Below are positions 4,869 to 13,438 of a stretch of DNA of 64,000 nt, in pieces (position 1 is the stretch's first letter; each line of letters opens with the position of its first letter). The DNA is taken from the IMG/VR virus record IMGVR_UViG_3300022822_000014, positions 26,406 through 90,405 of that record. The stretch is one strand, 5' to 3'. Both the position numbers and the translations under genes were made by a program. This stretch comes from a virus. Under the pieces are notes generated by a model. That model was not told the DNA's origin. It searched no databases and was given only the letters and a program-made list of their open reading frames with translations.

Positions 4869-4877
4869 CTATTTATA
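4869..4877 (+). promoter_or_regulatory. CTATTTATA-class promoter box
   Basis: CTATTTATACTAAA lies 25 bases upstream of the first probable virion gene at 4903. It is the same box as at 54253, including the following CTAAA. Confidence 0.55.
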
Positions 4878-4902
4878 CTAAATAAGTTAACTAAATAGTA
4901 TT

Positions 4903-5511
4903 ATGCATATAATATATAAAGATAAAGAGGAAGATTTTGAATGTAAAATAGCGGTTGAAGGAGCAGACTTAAGTAACGCCAAAGCGCGTTTAATATTGGA
5001 AAATAACAACCAAAGTTTACTTTTTAACGGAATAATTGACTCCGAAGGGAACTGCAAAGTCCATTTAGGAAAATTAAAAGTACTTCCGGAACACTTAAAA
5101 GGAACATTAAAACTAGAAGTAATTGTAGATGAAGACACCTACTTTGTACCCTACCAAGATGAATTTGTCTTAGAAGTTAGTAAGAAAGTTACTGTAGAGG
5201 TAGTAAATAAAAGAGAGTCCCCAATTAGTAAAAAGAAAGTCACAGTAGAAATAGCTCAAAAACCCAATAAATTAGTTGAAAGGAAGTATACAGACAATAA
5301 GGCAGAAAACCAAAATTGGACTTTGGCAGTACTAGAAGCCCGCAAGGTACTATCAGGAGAGAAAATAAAAGAATTTAAACCTGAAGTAAGAAACCGCATA
5401 TCACAGGAGATAGTAAAAGAAATTGCAAACAAATACAAAATACCCACTTCAAAAATATCAGAATTTAAATTAAAAGTAATACGAGAATTAACAGAACCGA
5501 AAAAGAAATAA
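4903..5511 (+). CDS. Hypothetical protein, probably virion-associated
   Basis: This 202-residue protein is not recognised. The N-terminal 95 residues look like a beta-sandwich (alternating hydrophobics, LKLEVIVDEDTYFVPYQDEF). A lysine-rich linker (residues 100-135) leads to a helical C-terminal domain. It follows a CTATTTATA box and is the first gene of a run of tail-fibre-like genes (5521-8962), so a structural role is inferred from context only. Confidence 0.45.
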   Translation: MHIIYKDKEEDFECKIAVEGADLSNAKARLILENNNQSLLFNGIIDSEGNCKVHLGKLKVLPEHLKGTLKLEVIVDEDTYFVPYQDEFVLEVSKKVTVEVVNKRESPISKKKVTVEIAQKPNKLVERKYTDNKAENQNWTLAVLEARKVLSGEKIKEFKPEVRNRISQEIVKEIANKYKIPTSKISEFKLKVIRELTEPKKK

Positions 5512-5520
5512 AGAATATAA

Positions 5521-5721
5521 ATGAGTAATGATCTTACAGACACATTAATACAAGATACCTACCCTAGATTAGTTCAGACAGTAGACGGTGTATTATATGA
5601 TGGTTTAGGAAATAATTTAATTATAAGCTCGATTACCCTCCCTCTTAGGATAAGTGAAGCAGCTAATTTTATTCAAACACAGAATATATACGCTAAGTAT
5701 ATTTTAAAACAACAGTTATGA
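5521..5721 (+). CDS. Small virion/tail-associated protein
   Basis: 66 residues. The N-terminal motif LIQDTYPRLVQTVDG...DGLGN resembles the start of fibre-type structural proteins in marine myophages, where it is thought to mediate attachment. Here it is followed only by a short tail. Its stop overlaps the next ATG (ATGA), indicating coupled translation. Confidence 0.45.
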   Translation: MSNDLTDTLIQDTYPRLVQTVDGVLYDGLGNNLIISSITLPLRISEAANFIQTQNIYAKYILKQQL

Positions 5722-5921
5722 CTACAGAGGAATCAATTGTAAATTTAACCACCCAAACCACAAATTTATTAGATACAGTTGGGGATATTAGTTCTACTTT
5801 AGATGGACGTATAGAAACCGCCGTTACTGCCTCACAAAACGCTGCTTTAATACCGCTGGTTACTGTAGCAACAAATCTTATAGATACCCAAACCATTTTT
5901 ATAAACTATATAACCCAATAA
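5718..5921 (+). CDS. Hypothetical protein of the tail gene block
   Basis: 67 residues, Thr/Ile-rich, with LTTQTTNLLDTVGDISSTLDGRI, suggesting a coiled or fibrous segment. The C-terminal part (VATNLIDTQTIFINYITQ) echoes the end of the preceding protein (EAANFIQTQNIYAKYI), so the two may be related pieces. Overlaps its neighbour by four bases. Confidence 0.4.
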   Translation: MTTEESIVNLTTQTTNLLDTVGDISSTLDGRIETAVTASQNAALIPLVTVATNLIDTQTIFINYITQ

Positions 5922-5925
5922 CAAA

Positions 5926-6543
5926 ATGTCTTTAGAAACAGAAGTAGCTGGGTTAACATCCGCCACTACAGCATTAACAAACGCTGTAGCACAACAACAA
6001 TTAAATGTATCTTCATCCGTAGCAAACTTTGCTGATATTATTAACAAGGTCAATACCGAATTAAATTTAGTAGATAACACATCAGATGCTGATAAACCAT
6101 TAAGTGATGCAGCGATTATAGAATCAGCTACAAAACAAGCAACACTTGTAGACGGTGTTAACATAAGTACAGTAAATGGTGTTTCACTTTTAGGTGGAAC
6201 TCCCTTAGTAATAGAGAGAAGTAAAACAGAGCTTGAAACTTTAATATATGAAAATAGAGGAAATTTAAGAACACCCTCTATACCCTTACCCAGCTCTGAT
6301 GATTCAATAGTTATAGAAGGTATTGGTCTTTTAATATTTGAAGGGACAACATTAGAGCCTGATGATGACGAAACCTGCTTTACCGCAATAGATCCAGTAA
6401 CATCCATCCCATTCGGACAGTGGCTTTTAAATGTAGCAGCTCCTGATTTACAATCTGCATGGGCAACCGACGATAGAAATTTTAGAGATGAACTTGATGA
6501 AGATGAAACAAGTAGATTAACATCTTTTTTTGTAACAAAGTAG
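5926..6543 (+). CDS. Probable tail fibre-associated protein
   Basis: 205 residues. The N terminus (LETEVAGLTSATTALTNAVAQQQ) is a heptad-like Ala/Thr-rich segment as in phage fibre proteins. The middle contains a VDGVNISTVNGVSLLGGTPLVI segment typical of fibre repeats; the C terminus is acidic. It precedes the large repetitive fibre gene with a 24-base gap. Function inferred from composition and context. Confidence 0.45.
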   Translation: MSLETEVAGLTSATTALTNAVAQQQLNVSSSVANFADIINKVNTELNLVDNTSDADKPLSDAAIIESATKQATLVDGVNISTVNGVSLLGGTPLVIERSKTELETLIYENRGNLRTPSIPLPSSDDSIVIEGIGLLIFEGTTLEPDDDETCFTAIDPVTSIPFGQWLLNVAAPDLQSAWATDDRNFRDELDEDETSRLTSFFVTK

Positions 6544-6567
6544 AAAAACCAAATTAAAATAAAATTT

Positions 6568-8649
6568 ATGCAATTATCAACAAGAAGACTGTTAACAGCA
6601 GTAAAATCAGGCACGGTATTAGGTGCAGAATTAGATACAAGGTTATCCAATGCAGGAACAAGGGTAGGTTTTGAGGAAGCTCTTTCGATGCGAAGTGAAA
6701 CAAAGAGTTTAGCGGCAAACCAATTAGCAATCACTGCTATTATTGCAAGCCCAATAGCAACGGATTCTGTTTTTGGAGCAGCTAGCATAAATAACTCTAC
6801 AGCCGCACAAGCAATGTCTGCAAGTCCTGTAGCAATGCTAAATGTGACGCTTAACTTGCCAACCCTAACTAAAATCATAAACAATCAGGTAGCGTGGGAC
6901 ATATACTTACAAAGTCCTTATGCTGTAGATAATCTTGGTTATGCAGCCGCAGTTTTTGCAGAATTAGATTTAGTAGCATATCCTGATAGAACTTATGTAT
7001 TTGCTGACCCTGTTGCAATGGCACAAATTATAGGTAGTACTAATGCAATTAGAGCTATCATAGAAGATGATGATTTAGTTTTAAGAACATCAGTCAATAG
7101 TATAGGTATGGAGCTTGTAGCTACAAATGCAAGTGCTTTAAGCTATATCACGTTTTCTCAAAGAAGTATGACGGCTATTGCTAATAGTACAATAGCTATG
7201 TTTGAATTATCTTCAAAGTCATTGGCTGTAGCTGCTATTTCCAATAGTAAGATAGCAGTAGATACGATATATGCTAATAGTGTTGCAAGAGCTTCCTATA
7301 AAGGCAGTGCCTTCTTTGTGGCAAATTTAAAAAATACAATAGCAAACCTAGCAGGAATTAACCCTTTATCTTTTGCAACAATTGACGATATTATAAATGA
7401 CGCTGTTGCAATAGGGGCAGTTAATGCAAATGAAAGCGCATCAGAAGCATTAGCTTCAAGTAGTGATGCAATGCTAACATTGGGTGCAAGCGCTAATCTT
7501 TCTATCGTAACAGGTAATACTGTTATTATGGCTGCATTGGCAAGCAATAATACTGCAATGGTTAATATAGCTACAGGTACAAACTTTACACTTATAAAAA
7601 GTAATGCAGTAATAATGACAGCACTTGCTGGCAATTCATCAGGAGTAACAGCATTATCTACTCACGCTAATTTAACACTTGCTATTAACGACTCTGTAGG
7701 AATGCCTATACTATCGTCTAATACAATATCAGTTGGAATTTTAGTTGGTGCAACCTCTACAGTAGGAATAAGAGATATTATTTTTAATTCCGAAAATGCA
7801 ATGACATCGGTGTCTAATAAAACAACTTCAATTAATGCTATTAATGCGAATGCTACCAGATGGGGAGAATTTAAAGGAAGTCCTTATTATGAAGACAATG
7901 CTTTTGCAATAACTTATAATCTTGCAGGAATAACTTTAATAATGTCAACCTTTGCTCAAATCATAGCTAAAGCATCAGCTTTAACACTAGTAAATGCAAA
8001 CGCAGGAGCATCAGAAGTACTAGCAACTAGTTCAGATGCGATGCTTACCCTTGCTACAAGTGCAAACTTTAGTATTGTAGCTGGGAATAGTCTTATTATG
8101 ACAGGATTTGTTGCTAATACAGCAGCACTTATAGCACTTGGAGGACATTCAAATATTAATGTAGCAATAGGAAACGCAGTAGCAATTGGATTAATAGTAA
8201 ATTCAGCACCAGCAATGGCAAGCTATGTTTCTAACAATACTTTACTAGGATCTCTGTTTGGTAGTTCAATAGCCAAAGCAGCTATATTTACATCTACAGT
8301 AGCAGTTGCAGCATTAGCAGGTTCTGCATCAGCGGTTACTTACTTGAAATCAATTCAAACATTATTATTATCATCAACAACCCCAACAGCTGGGAATTGG
8401 GTTTCATTTGGAAGCGGTGTACCAGCGAAAATACTTATGGTAACTTACAGACAACAAGGTATTGGAGCTATTGAAACCCCAATTAGGTACCGTTCCCCAG
8501 AAAGTATACAATTAAGTATGGTTGGTACAGCAGCAATTGGTGACCAGATTGGTAGAACCCACATTGGTGCTTTTAGCAACCTAGAATTTAATACTACGGC
8601 TATTAGTGCAATCACTGGTGCAGGTATTGGATATATTTCAATGGTCTAA
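6568..8649 (+). CDS. Large repetitive tail fibre-like protein
   Basis: This 693-residue protein is dominated by degenerate repeats of about 10-20 residues of the form AM...L..SN.(A/I)(A/M), for example SNNTAMVNIATG and SNAVIMTALAGN. Such Ala/Ser/Asn-rich helical repeats occur in long phage tail fibres. The last 110 residues lose the repeat (GNWVSFGSGVPAKILMVTYRQQG onwards) and may be the receptor-binding or trimerisation tip. The motif KGS(A/P)(F/Y)(F/Y) recurs near residues 243 and 434, pointing to duplication of a segment of about 190 residues. Confidence 0.65.
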   Translation: MQLSTRRLLTAVKSGTVLGAELDTRLSNAGTRVGFEEALSMRSETKSLAANQLAITAIIASPIATDSVFGAASINNSTAAQAMSASPVAMLNVTLNLPTLTKIINNQVAWDIYLQSPYAVDNLGYAAAVFAELDLVAYPDRTYVFADPVAMAQIIGSTNAIRAIIEDDDLVLRTSVNSIGMELVATNASALSYITFSQRSMTAIANSTIAMFELSSKSLAVAAISNSKIAVDTIYANSVARASYKGSAFFVANLKNTIANLAGINPLSFATIDDIINDAVAIGAVNANESASEALASSSDAMLTLGASANLSIVTGNTVIMAALASNNTAMVNIATGTNFTLIKSNAVIMTALAGNSSGVTALSTHANLTLAINDSVGMPILSSNTISVGILVGATSTVGIRDIIFNSENAMTSVSNKTTSINAINANATRWGEFKGSPYYEDNAFAITYNLAGITLIMSTFAQIIAKASALTLVNANAGASEVLATSSDAMLTLATSANFSIVAGNSLIMTGFVANTAALIALGGHSNINVAIGNAVAIGLIVNSAPAMASYVSNNTLLGSLFGSSIAKAAIFTSTVAVAALAGSASAVTYLKSIQTLLLSSTTPTAGNWVSFGSGVPAKILMVTYRQQGIGAIETPIRYRSPESIQLSMVGTAAIGDQIGRTHIGAFSNLEFNTTAISAITGAGIGYISMV

Positions 8650-8659
8650 AGTATAGTAT

Positions 8660-8962
8660 ATGAAAATACCTTATACATGGGGTAATGCTGATTTTACATG
8701 GAATGATAATGATTTCATATGGCAAGATGTATATTACATACTAGAGAAGATAAAAAAAGGAGGTAATAACTCATCATCTATATCTTCTCTTACCAAAAAA
8801 GAAAAAGAAAAACTAATTAAGGTTATTCTTACTTTAAACGGGATAGATTACAGAGAACAAAAAACCATTTTTAAGACTTATAAGGTAACTGCTAAAGACA
8901 TAGAAATGGTATCAACTAAAATTAAGATATTAGTTGAAAGTAAATCAATAAAAATAGTTTAA
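8660..8962 (+). CDS. Small protein of the tail gene block
   Basis: 100 residues. It begins IPYTWGNADFTWNDNDFIWQDV, a Trp-rich repeat seen at the start of some phage structural proteins; the rest is Lys-rich and helical. It ends the tail block 44 bases before the carbamoyltransferase gene. Confidence 0.4.
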   Translation: MKIPYTWGNADFTWNDNDFIWQDVYYILEKIKKGGNNSSSISSLTKKEKEKLIKVILTLNGIDYREQKTIFKTYKVTAKDIEMVSTKIKILVESKSIKIV

Positions 8963-9006
8963 TATAGAAATAAATACTATTTTCTATAGAAACAAAAATA
9001 AAAGTT

Positions 9007-10674
9007 ATGATACAATTAGGTATATCTGCTTTTTATCACAATTCAGCAGCCTGTCTGGTTAAAGACGGTAAAGTTCTATATGCTGTAGAAGAAGAAAGGT
9101 TTACAGAAATAAAACATGATGCTTCCTTCCCGATCAACTCAATTAAATGGTTACTTAAAGAATCAGGAATAAAACTAACAGACATAGATGAAGTTTGTTG
9201 GTATGAAAACCCAGATAAAAAGAAAAATAGGGTAGTTACTACGTTTAAAAAAAGACCAATTAGTACATTTTTTCAAAAACGTAAATTTCTTAAAGAACAA
9301 GAAGCCAATTCACCAAAAACCCTTTTACAGAATATCGGATATACCGGTAAAATTTCATATACCGATCATCACCTCTCCCATGCAGCTTTCACCTATTATA
9401 CCTCAAATTTTCAAACCTCTGCAATATTAACAATAGACGGAGTAGGGGAATGGGCTACAGCAACAATCGCTGAAGGTAGAGGGGATAGAATTTACAACCA
9501 TTTATCAATTAATTTCCCTAATTCTCTAGGAATGTTTTACTCAACCTTTACAGCCTACTTGGGATTCAAACCTAATGAAGGAGAGTATAAGGTAATGGGT
9601 CTTGCACCATATGGAGATTCAAGTCAATTTAAAGACAAGCTTAAAAGTATCTTTTTCACTACAGATAATAAATTCTGGATAGATCAGAAGTATTTTACAT
9701 GGGAATACTCAGATAAAATAATGTTTAATAAAAATCTATGCCGGTTACTGGGCATTCCCCCCCGTCTGCCGGAAGAACCTATAACCCATGAACATCAAAA
9801 CTTAGCAGCAGCTTTGCAAGAGGTATATGAAGAGAGATTTCTTGTATTAGTAGAAAAAGCTAAACTTATCACAGGATCTGAAAATTTATGTATAGGAGGA
9901 GGATGTGCTTATAATGGAGTAGCAAACTTTAAAGCATATAAATACTTTAAACATTTACATATACCATTTGCACCCTCTGATGCAGGTTCAGCCATAGGAG
10001 CGTGTCTCTACCAATATGAAGGAAAGAGCCAAGAGAACTCATCCCCTTACTTAGGCCCAGAGTACACAGACACGGAGGTAAAGAGAGAACTTAGAAAATA
10101 TGAAGATAGGGTACTTTCATTTCATCTTACGGATGAAAAGATTATTAAAAAAACAGCTGAACTTTTAATTGCACAAAATATAGTAGCATGGTTTCAAGGT
10201 CAAATGGAATTTGGAGCAAGAGCATTAGGAAATAGATCTATATTAGCTTCTCCTGCAAATCCTAAAATGAGAGAAAAGCTTAATTATGTAATTAAAAAAA
10301 GAGAAGGTTTTAGACCATTTGCACCTTCAGTATTAGAGGAAGACGGAAATAAATGGTTCGGGACAACAGAACCAGTCCCTTATATGAACGTAGTCTCTTT
10401 TGCTAGAACATCACACAATGTAATCCCCTTCCCCGCTGCCACCCATATAAATAAAACTTGCAGAGTACAGACAGTAAGTAAAAAGCAAAATGAAAAATAT
10501 TATAATCTACTATCGGAAATGAAAAGAGTAACAGGAGCAGGAGTACTGTTAAATACTTCTTTTAATTTAAAGGACCAGACAATCACTATGTCACCTAAAC
10601 AAGCCATAGAGAGATTTATAGATTCAGAAATAAACTACCTGGTAATAAATAATTTTTTAATCAAGAAGATATGA
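9007..10674 (+). CDS. Carbamoyltransferase (NodU/CmcH/TobZ family)
   Basis: This 555-residue protein would transfer a carbamoyl group from carbamoyl phosphate to a hydroxyl of a sugar or nucleoside, via carbamoyl-adenylate. The ASKHA-fold N-terminal domain is clear: LGISAFYHNSAACLVKDG (2-20), EEERFTEIKHDASFP, DHHLSHAA (about 121-128, metal ligands), IDGVGEWAT, and EYKVMGLAPYG (about 198-208). The C-terminal YrdC-like half has GQMEFGARALGNRSILA (about 399-415) and REGFRPFAPSVL. Length matches the family. In a phage it may decorate a virion glycan or a modified base. It overlaps the next small gene by ATGA. Confidence 0.92.
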   Translation: MIQLGISAFYHNSAACLVKDGKVLYAVEEERFTEIKHDASFPINSIKWLLKESGIKLTDIDEVCWYENPDKKKNRVVTTFKKRPISTFFQKRKFLKEQEANSPKTLLQNIGYTGKISYTDHHLSHAAFTYYTSNFQTSAILTIDGVGEWATATIAEGRGDRIYNHLSINFPNSLGMFYSTFTAYLGFKPNEGEYKVMGLAPYGDSSQFKDKLKSIFFTTDNKFWIDQKYFTWEYSDKIMFNKNLCRLLGIPPRLPEEPITHEHQNLAAALQEVYEERFLVLVEKAKLITGSENLCIGGGCAYNGVANFKAYKYFKHLHIPFAPSDAGSAIGACLYQYEGKSQENSSPYLGPEYTDTEVKRELRKYEDRVLSFHLTDEKIIKKTAELLIAQNIVAWFQGQMEFGARALGNRSILASPANPKMREKLNYVIKKREGFRPFAPSVLEEDGNKWFGTTEPVPYMNVVSFARTSHNVIPFPAATHINKTCRVQTVSKKQNEKYYNLLSEMKRVTGAGVLLNTSFNLKDQTITMSPKQAIERFIDSEINYLVINNFLIKKI

Positions 10675-10787
10675 AAGTAATAAATTGGATTAAAGCTAAA
10701 ATTTGGAATTGGAGAAAAGAAAGAGAGTATAGAAAGAAAATAGCTGAACTTAAAAAAAGAGACCCTTTTAATTATAAAAACTTTTAA
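10671..10787 (+). CDS. Small basic protein coupled to the carbamoyltransferase
   Basis: 38 residues beginning MKVINWIKAKIWNWRKE and ending KKRDPFNYKNF. A KKRDPFIYK-type tail is typical of the small protein next to carbamoyltransferase genes in bacteria and phages. It overlaps the preceding stop by four bases. Function unknown. Confidence 0.7.
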   Translation: MKVINWIKAKIWNWRKEREYRKKIAELKKRDPFNYKNF

Positions 10788-10812
10788 AAATAGTTGCATA
10801 AGTAATTTATAT

Positions 10813-10824
10813 TTCTTATATTGA
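10813..10824 (+). promoter_or_regulatory. Host-like promoter box
   Basis: TTCTTATATTGA with TTG at 10794-10796, about 20 bases upstream of the TTATATTG core, fits the Bacteroidetes -33/-7 layout. A GACAC-AA-GTGTC palindrome follows. Precedes the gene at 10868. Confidence 0.5.
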
Positions 10825-10867
10825 ATTATAAGACACAAGTGTCGTAGCCCCACTCTAAAAACAAAAA

Positions 10868-11170
10868 ATGGCAAACCTTAGACAAAACCAAGTAGAAAAA
10901 GAAGTCCTAGAACAGGAACTTTACAAAGCAGACCTGAGACATTCATTTTTGAAGGCGGAACAGGAAGAGTACCCTTACAATCTACAAACCCCACTATTAC
11001 CACACTTAAACCCAATGAACCACCCTGATGCAAAAAAACATCAGATAGTGTCATTTATTAAATCAGGTATTCGTATATTAGGTTATATATTGATACCTTT
11101 TGATTTTGGAGCAGCAGCAATAGTGCTAGTAATATCAGAAACAGTAGGAGTATACGAAGAATTAGTTTAA
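10868..11170 (+). CDS. Hypothetical protein with hydrophobic C terminus
   Basis: 100 residues: charged helical N terminus (NQVEKEVLEQELYKADLRHSF), then a C-terminal hydrophobic hairpin (GIRILGYILIPFDFGAAAIVLVISE), probably membrane-embedded. It heads the transcription unit containing the queuosine-type genes. Not recognised. Confidence 0.5.
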   Translation: MANLRQNQVEKEVLEQELYKADLRHSFLKAEQEEYPYNLQTPLLPHLNPMNHPDAKKHQIVSFIKSGIRILGYILIPFDFGAAAIVLVISETVGVYEELV

Positions 11171-11179
11171 ATAAAAGAA

Positions 11180-11647
11180 ATGGGTAAATTTACATCAACA
11201 AAAGTATTTGACGGGTACTCTACTGTATTTCGTCAATGGAGAGCAGAAACAACTCATTGCCGTTTTTTACATGGCTATGGAATTTCATTTCAACTATGGT
11301 TTGAAGGGGAATTAGATGAACGTAATTGGGTTTGGGATTTTGGCGGAATGAAAAGAGCTAAAGGAACTATAGACGGTATGTCCCCTAAAGATTGGATGGA
11401 TTATATGTTTGATCATACTCATATAGTAGCAGAAGATGATCCCTTTAAAGACTCTTTTTTAAAAATGGAACAAGCAGGTGTATCTCAAGTAAGAGTTGTA
11501 CCGGCAACAGGAGCAGAAAGCTTTGCAAAATTTATATTTGATAAAGTATCCCCGTTTATACTAGAAGAGACCGAAGGAAGAGTTAAAGTAACAAAAGTTG
11601 AATTTAGAGAACACGCTAAAAACGCAGCATCGTATGAGCTTAGGTAG
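11180..11647 (+). CDS. queD: 6-pyruvoyl/6-carboxy-tetrahydropterin synthase family protein (QueD-like)
   Basis: QueD converts dihydroneopterin triphosphate to 6-carboxy-tetrahydropterin, the second step of 7-deazaguanine synthesis. The 155-residue protein has THCRFLHGYG (28-37), corresponding to the catalytic Cys and zinc-binding HGH region, then LDERNWVWDFGGMK and FDHTHIVAEDDP (about 74-85). The usual second His of HGH is Tyr here. The C-terminal VEFREHAKN keeps the conserved Glu. QueE follows with a 14-base overlap and FolE lies 2.2 kb downstream. Confidence 0.82.
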   Translation: MGKFTSTKVFDGYSTVFRQWRAETTHCRFLHGYGISFQLWFEGELDERNWVWDFGGMKRAKGTIDGMSPKDWMDYMFDHTHIVAEDDPFKDSFLKMEQAGVSQVRVVPATGAESFAKFIFDKVSPFILEETEGRVKVTKVEFREHAKNAASYELR

Positions 11648-12413
11648 AATAGAAGATTATAGTAGAATTTTACCTATTGTTGAGATTTATACAGCAGTAC
11701 AATCAGAAGGTTCAAGAGCAGGGTATCCAACAGTAGTTATTAGAACTACAGGGTGTACCCATAGGTGTTATTTCGGAGAAGGAGGCTGGTGTGATAGCTG
11801 GTACACTTCAATACACCCAGAGAAAGGAAAATTTAACTTTAATGATATAATTCAAGCGTATAAGAATAACCCTCATATTACTGAAATGATGTTGACGGGG
11901 GGAGCCCCTACAATGCATCCAAAGTTAGTAAACGAATTAACCCACTTTGCACATGAAAGGGGTATTTTTATAACAATGGAAAACGAAGGGTCCCATTACC
12001 TGGAAACTGATTACCCTATCGATCTACTTTCGATATCTCCTAAGTTTAGCAACTCTATCCCTGTCCTCGGTGTACTCACCCCAGAAGGTAAAGTGACTGA
12101 TGAGAGAATGATTAAACAGCATAATAAGTTTAGGCTTAACTATGATGCAATAAAAAAGAGTATATTATTTCATAAAAACTACCACTTAAAACCGGTCTGG
12201 GACGGAAAAGACCAAGGAGCATTGGAAGAAATATTAGATTGCATTAAAACATTAGAAATACCCCAGGATAAAGTTTGGTTTATGCCGGCTGGTGATAGTA
12301 GGGAAGCTCTATTTATATCATATCCACTACTATTTGATTGGGTGAGAGATAATGGATACAGAATGACTTGGAGACCGCATATAATCGCCTTTCAAGATGC
12401 AAGATGCGTCTAA
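11634..12413 (+). CDS. queE: 7-carboxy-7-deazaguanine synthase (QueE), radical SAM
   Basis: QueE rearranges carboxy-tetrahydropterin to 7-carboxy-7-deazaguanine using S-adenosylmethionine and a 4Fe-4S cluster. Visible motifs: VEIYTAVQSEGSRAGYPTVVIRTTGC, the cluster site CTHRCYFGEGGWCDSW, and LTGGAPTMHP for SAM binding. The cysteine spacing is C-x3-C-x7-C rather than the usual C-x3-C-x2-C, because of a short insertion. I chose ATG 11634, which overlaps queD by 14 bases; an in-frame TTG at 11598 is less likely. A ferredoxin gene follows. Confidence 0.88.
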   Translation: MSLGRIEDYSRILPIVEIYTAVQSEGSRAGYPTVVIRTTGCTHRCYFGEGGWCDSWYTSIHPEKGKFNFNDIIQAYKNNPHITEMMLTGGAPTMHPKLVNELTHFAHERGIFITMENEGSHYLETDYPIDLLSISPKFSNSIPVLGVLTPEGKVTDERMIKQHNKFRLNYDAIKKSILFHKNYHLKPVWDGKDQGALEEILDCIKTLEIPQDKVWFMPAGDSREALFISYPLLFDWVRDNGYRMTWRPHIIAFQDARCV

Positions 12414-12438
12414 GTAGTAAAAATTTAATTTAAAGATA

Positions 12439-12750
12439 ATGAGCTATATAATAGGTAGCCCTTGTGTTAGTACATGTGATACTGCCTGCGTTAATGTATG
12501 TCCAGTAGACTGTATTCATGGTCCAATAGACATTACTGGAGCCGGAGCAGAGGTATTTGGAATGTCCAAAGACGAACTACAAGGAAAAATGTTATATATC
12601 AACCCAGATGAATGCATAGACTGTGGGGCATGCTTACCTGAATGCCCAGTTTCTGCAATATTTGATACAGAAGAAGAAGCAATAGAAGCCGGGGAAGAAG
12701 AGTATGTTCATAGGAACTACGAGTTTTTTGGACTTAAATTTATAAATTAA
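12439..12750 (+). CDS. 4Fe-4S dicluster ferredoxin
   Basis: 103 residues. Cluster-binding cysteines appear in [21 protein letters not shown] (9-29) and [17 protein letters not shown] (about 59-75), the Bacteroidetes-type dicluster ferredoxin pattern. The C terminus is acidic. It directly follows queE, so it may reduce the QueE cluster or another phage radical enzyme; this is inferred from position. Confidence 0.88.
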   Translation: MSYIIGSPCVSTCDTACVNVCPVDCIHGPIDITGAGAEVFGMSKDELQGKMLYINPDECIDCGACLPECPVSAIFDTEEEAIEAGEEEYVHRNYEFFGLKFIN

Positions 12751-12752
12751 AA

Positions 12753-13046
12753 ATGACACTAGACCAGATTTTAAATCAAAGTATTGACAAAATGTCAAAC
12801 GTAATTACCATTAACGGAAGTCCAGTATGGGACTATAAAGAAGGAAACTACCCCTACATTTACCTTATATCAGAAGATCCTTGGAAAGTGGCTGAAGAAG
12901 AGTATGTAACTGTACAGGAATTATTAGATTTCTGTAATACTGTAGCGCAAAGACATAAAACAATTGAATTTGCAACAGAAGCAGATCAACAGCCTTTAAC
13001 TACATTAACTTGGAAAACAGGAGTTTTAGAATTATCACATTTTTAA
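12753..13046 (+). CDS. Hypothetical protein
   Basis: 97 residues, begins two bases after the ferredoxin stop. Soluble, with VWDYKEGNYPYIYLISEDPWKVAEEEY in the middle (split here for reference only by residues 24-50). No family recognised. Its tight spacing puts it in the ferredoxin/QueE operon. Confidence 0.5.
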   Translation: MTLDQILNQSIDKMSNVITINGSPVWDYKEGNYPYIYLISEDPWKVAEEEYVTVQELLDFCNTVAQRHKTIEFATEADQQPLTTLTWKTGVLELSHF

Positions 13047-13064
13047 GGATTAAGAAGGAATACA

Positions 13065-13430
13065 GTGTATAAGTACGGAGCAAAATTAATAAGGGTAGTA
13101 GACGGAGATACAGTAGACTGTATGATCGATTTAGGATTTGATACCTGGGTAAAAGCAAGATTACGGCTTAAAGGCGTTGATACTTGGGAAAGCAGAACAA
13201 GAGATCTAGAAGAAAAGAAAAAAGGAAAAGCAGCAACAGCCTTTACAAAAAAATACATGGAAAAGAATGACGGAAAATTTACTCTTCAATCTTATGGGAA
13301 AGGAAAGTTCGGTAGGGTGCTAGCTGAGATTTTTATCGAAGGAGAAAATAGTTCCTTGAATAATCTTCTTATAGAAAATAACCACGCTTACGTATACGAA
13401 GGTGGTAAAAAACAAATATTTAAAACTTAA
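13065..13430 (+). CDS. Staphylococcal-nuclease-like (thermonuclease family) protein
   Basis: 121 residues. The SNase OB-fold motifs are clear: IRVVDGDTVDCMIDLGF (10-26), ARLRLKGVDTWESRT (32-46), then GKFGRVLAEIFIEGENSSLNNLLIENNHA with the Arg and Leu-Ile of the C-terminal motif. Catalytic Asp, Arg and Glu positions (VDGDT; GVDTWES) are kept. It would cleave DNA or RNA calcium-dependently. GTG is taken as start because no ATG lies upstream in frame. No signal peptide, so it probably acts in the cytoplasm. Confidence 0.82.
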   Translation: MYKYGAKLIRVVDGDTVDCMIDLGFDTWVKARLRLKGVDTWESRTRDLEEKKKGKAATAFTKKYMEKNDGKFTLQSYGKGKFGRVLAEIFIEGENSSLNNLLIENNHAYVYEGGKKQIFKT

Positions 13431-13438
13431 ATTAAGTT

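Noticed and set aside
4869-4877. T4-type late promoter (TATAAATA) on the reverse strand
   Set aside because: The motif's reverse complement matches, but every gene near it runs forward and spacing to forward starts is consistent, so a forward element is more likely.
5847-6884. A 345-codon reverse-strand open frame over the fibre genes
   Set aside because: It lies opposite well-formed tail genes, its product is low-complexity, and no reverse-strand promoter or other reverse gene exists in the window. It is a shadow of biased codon use.
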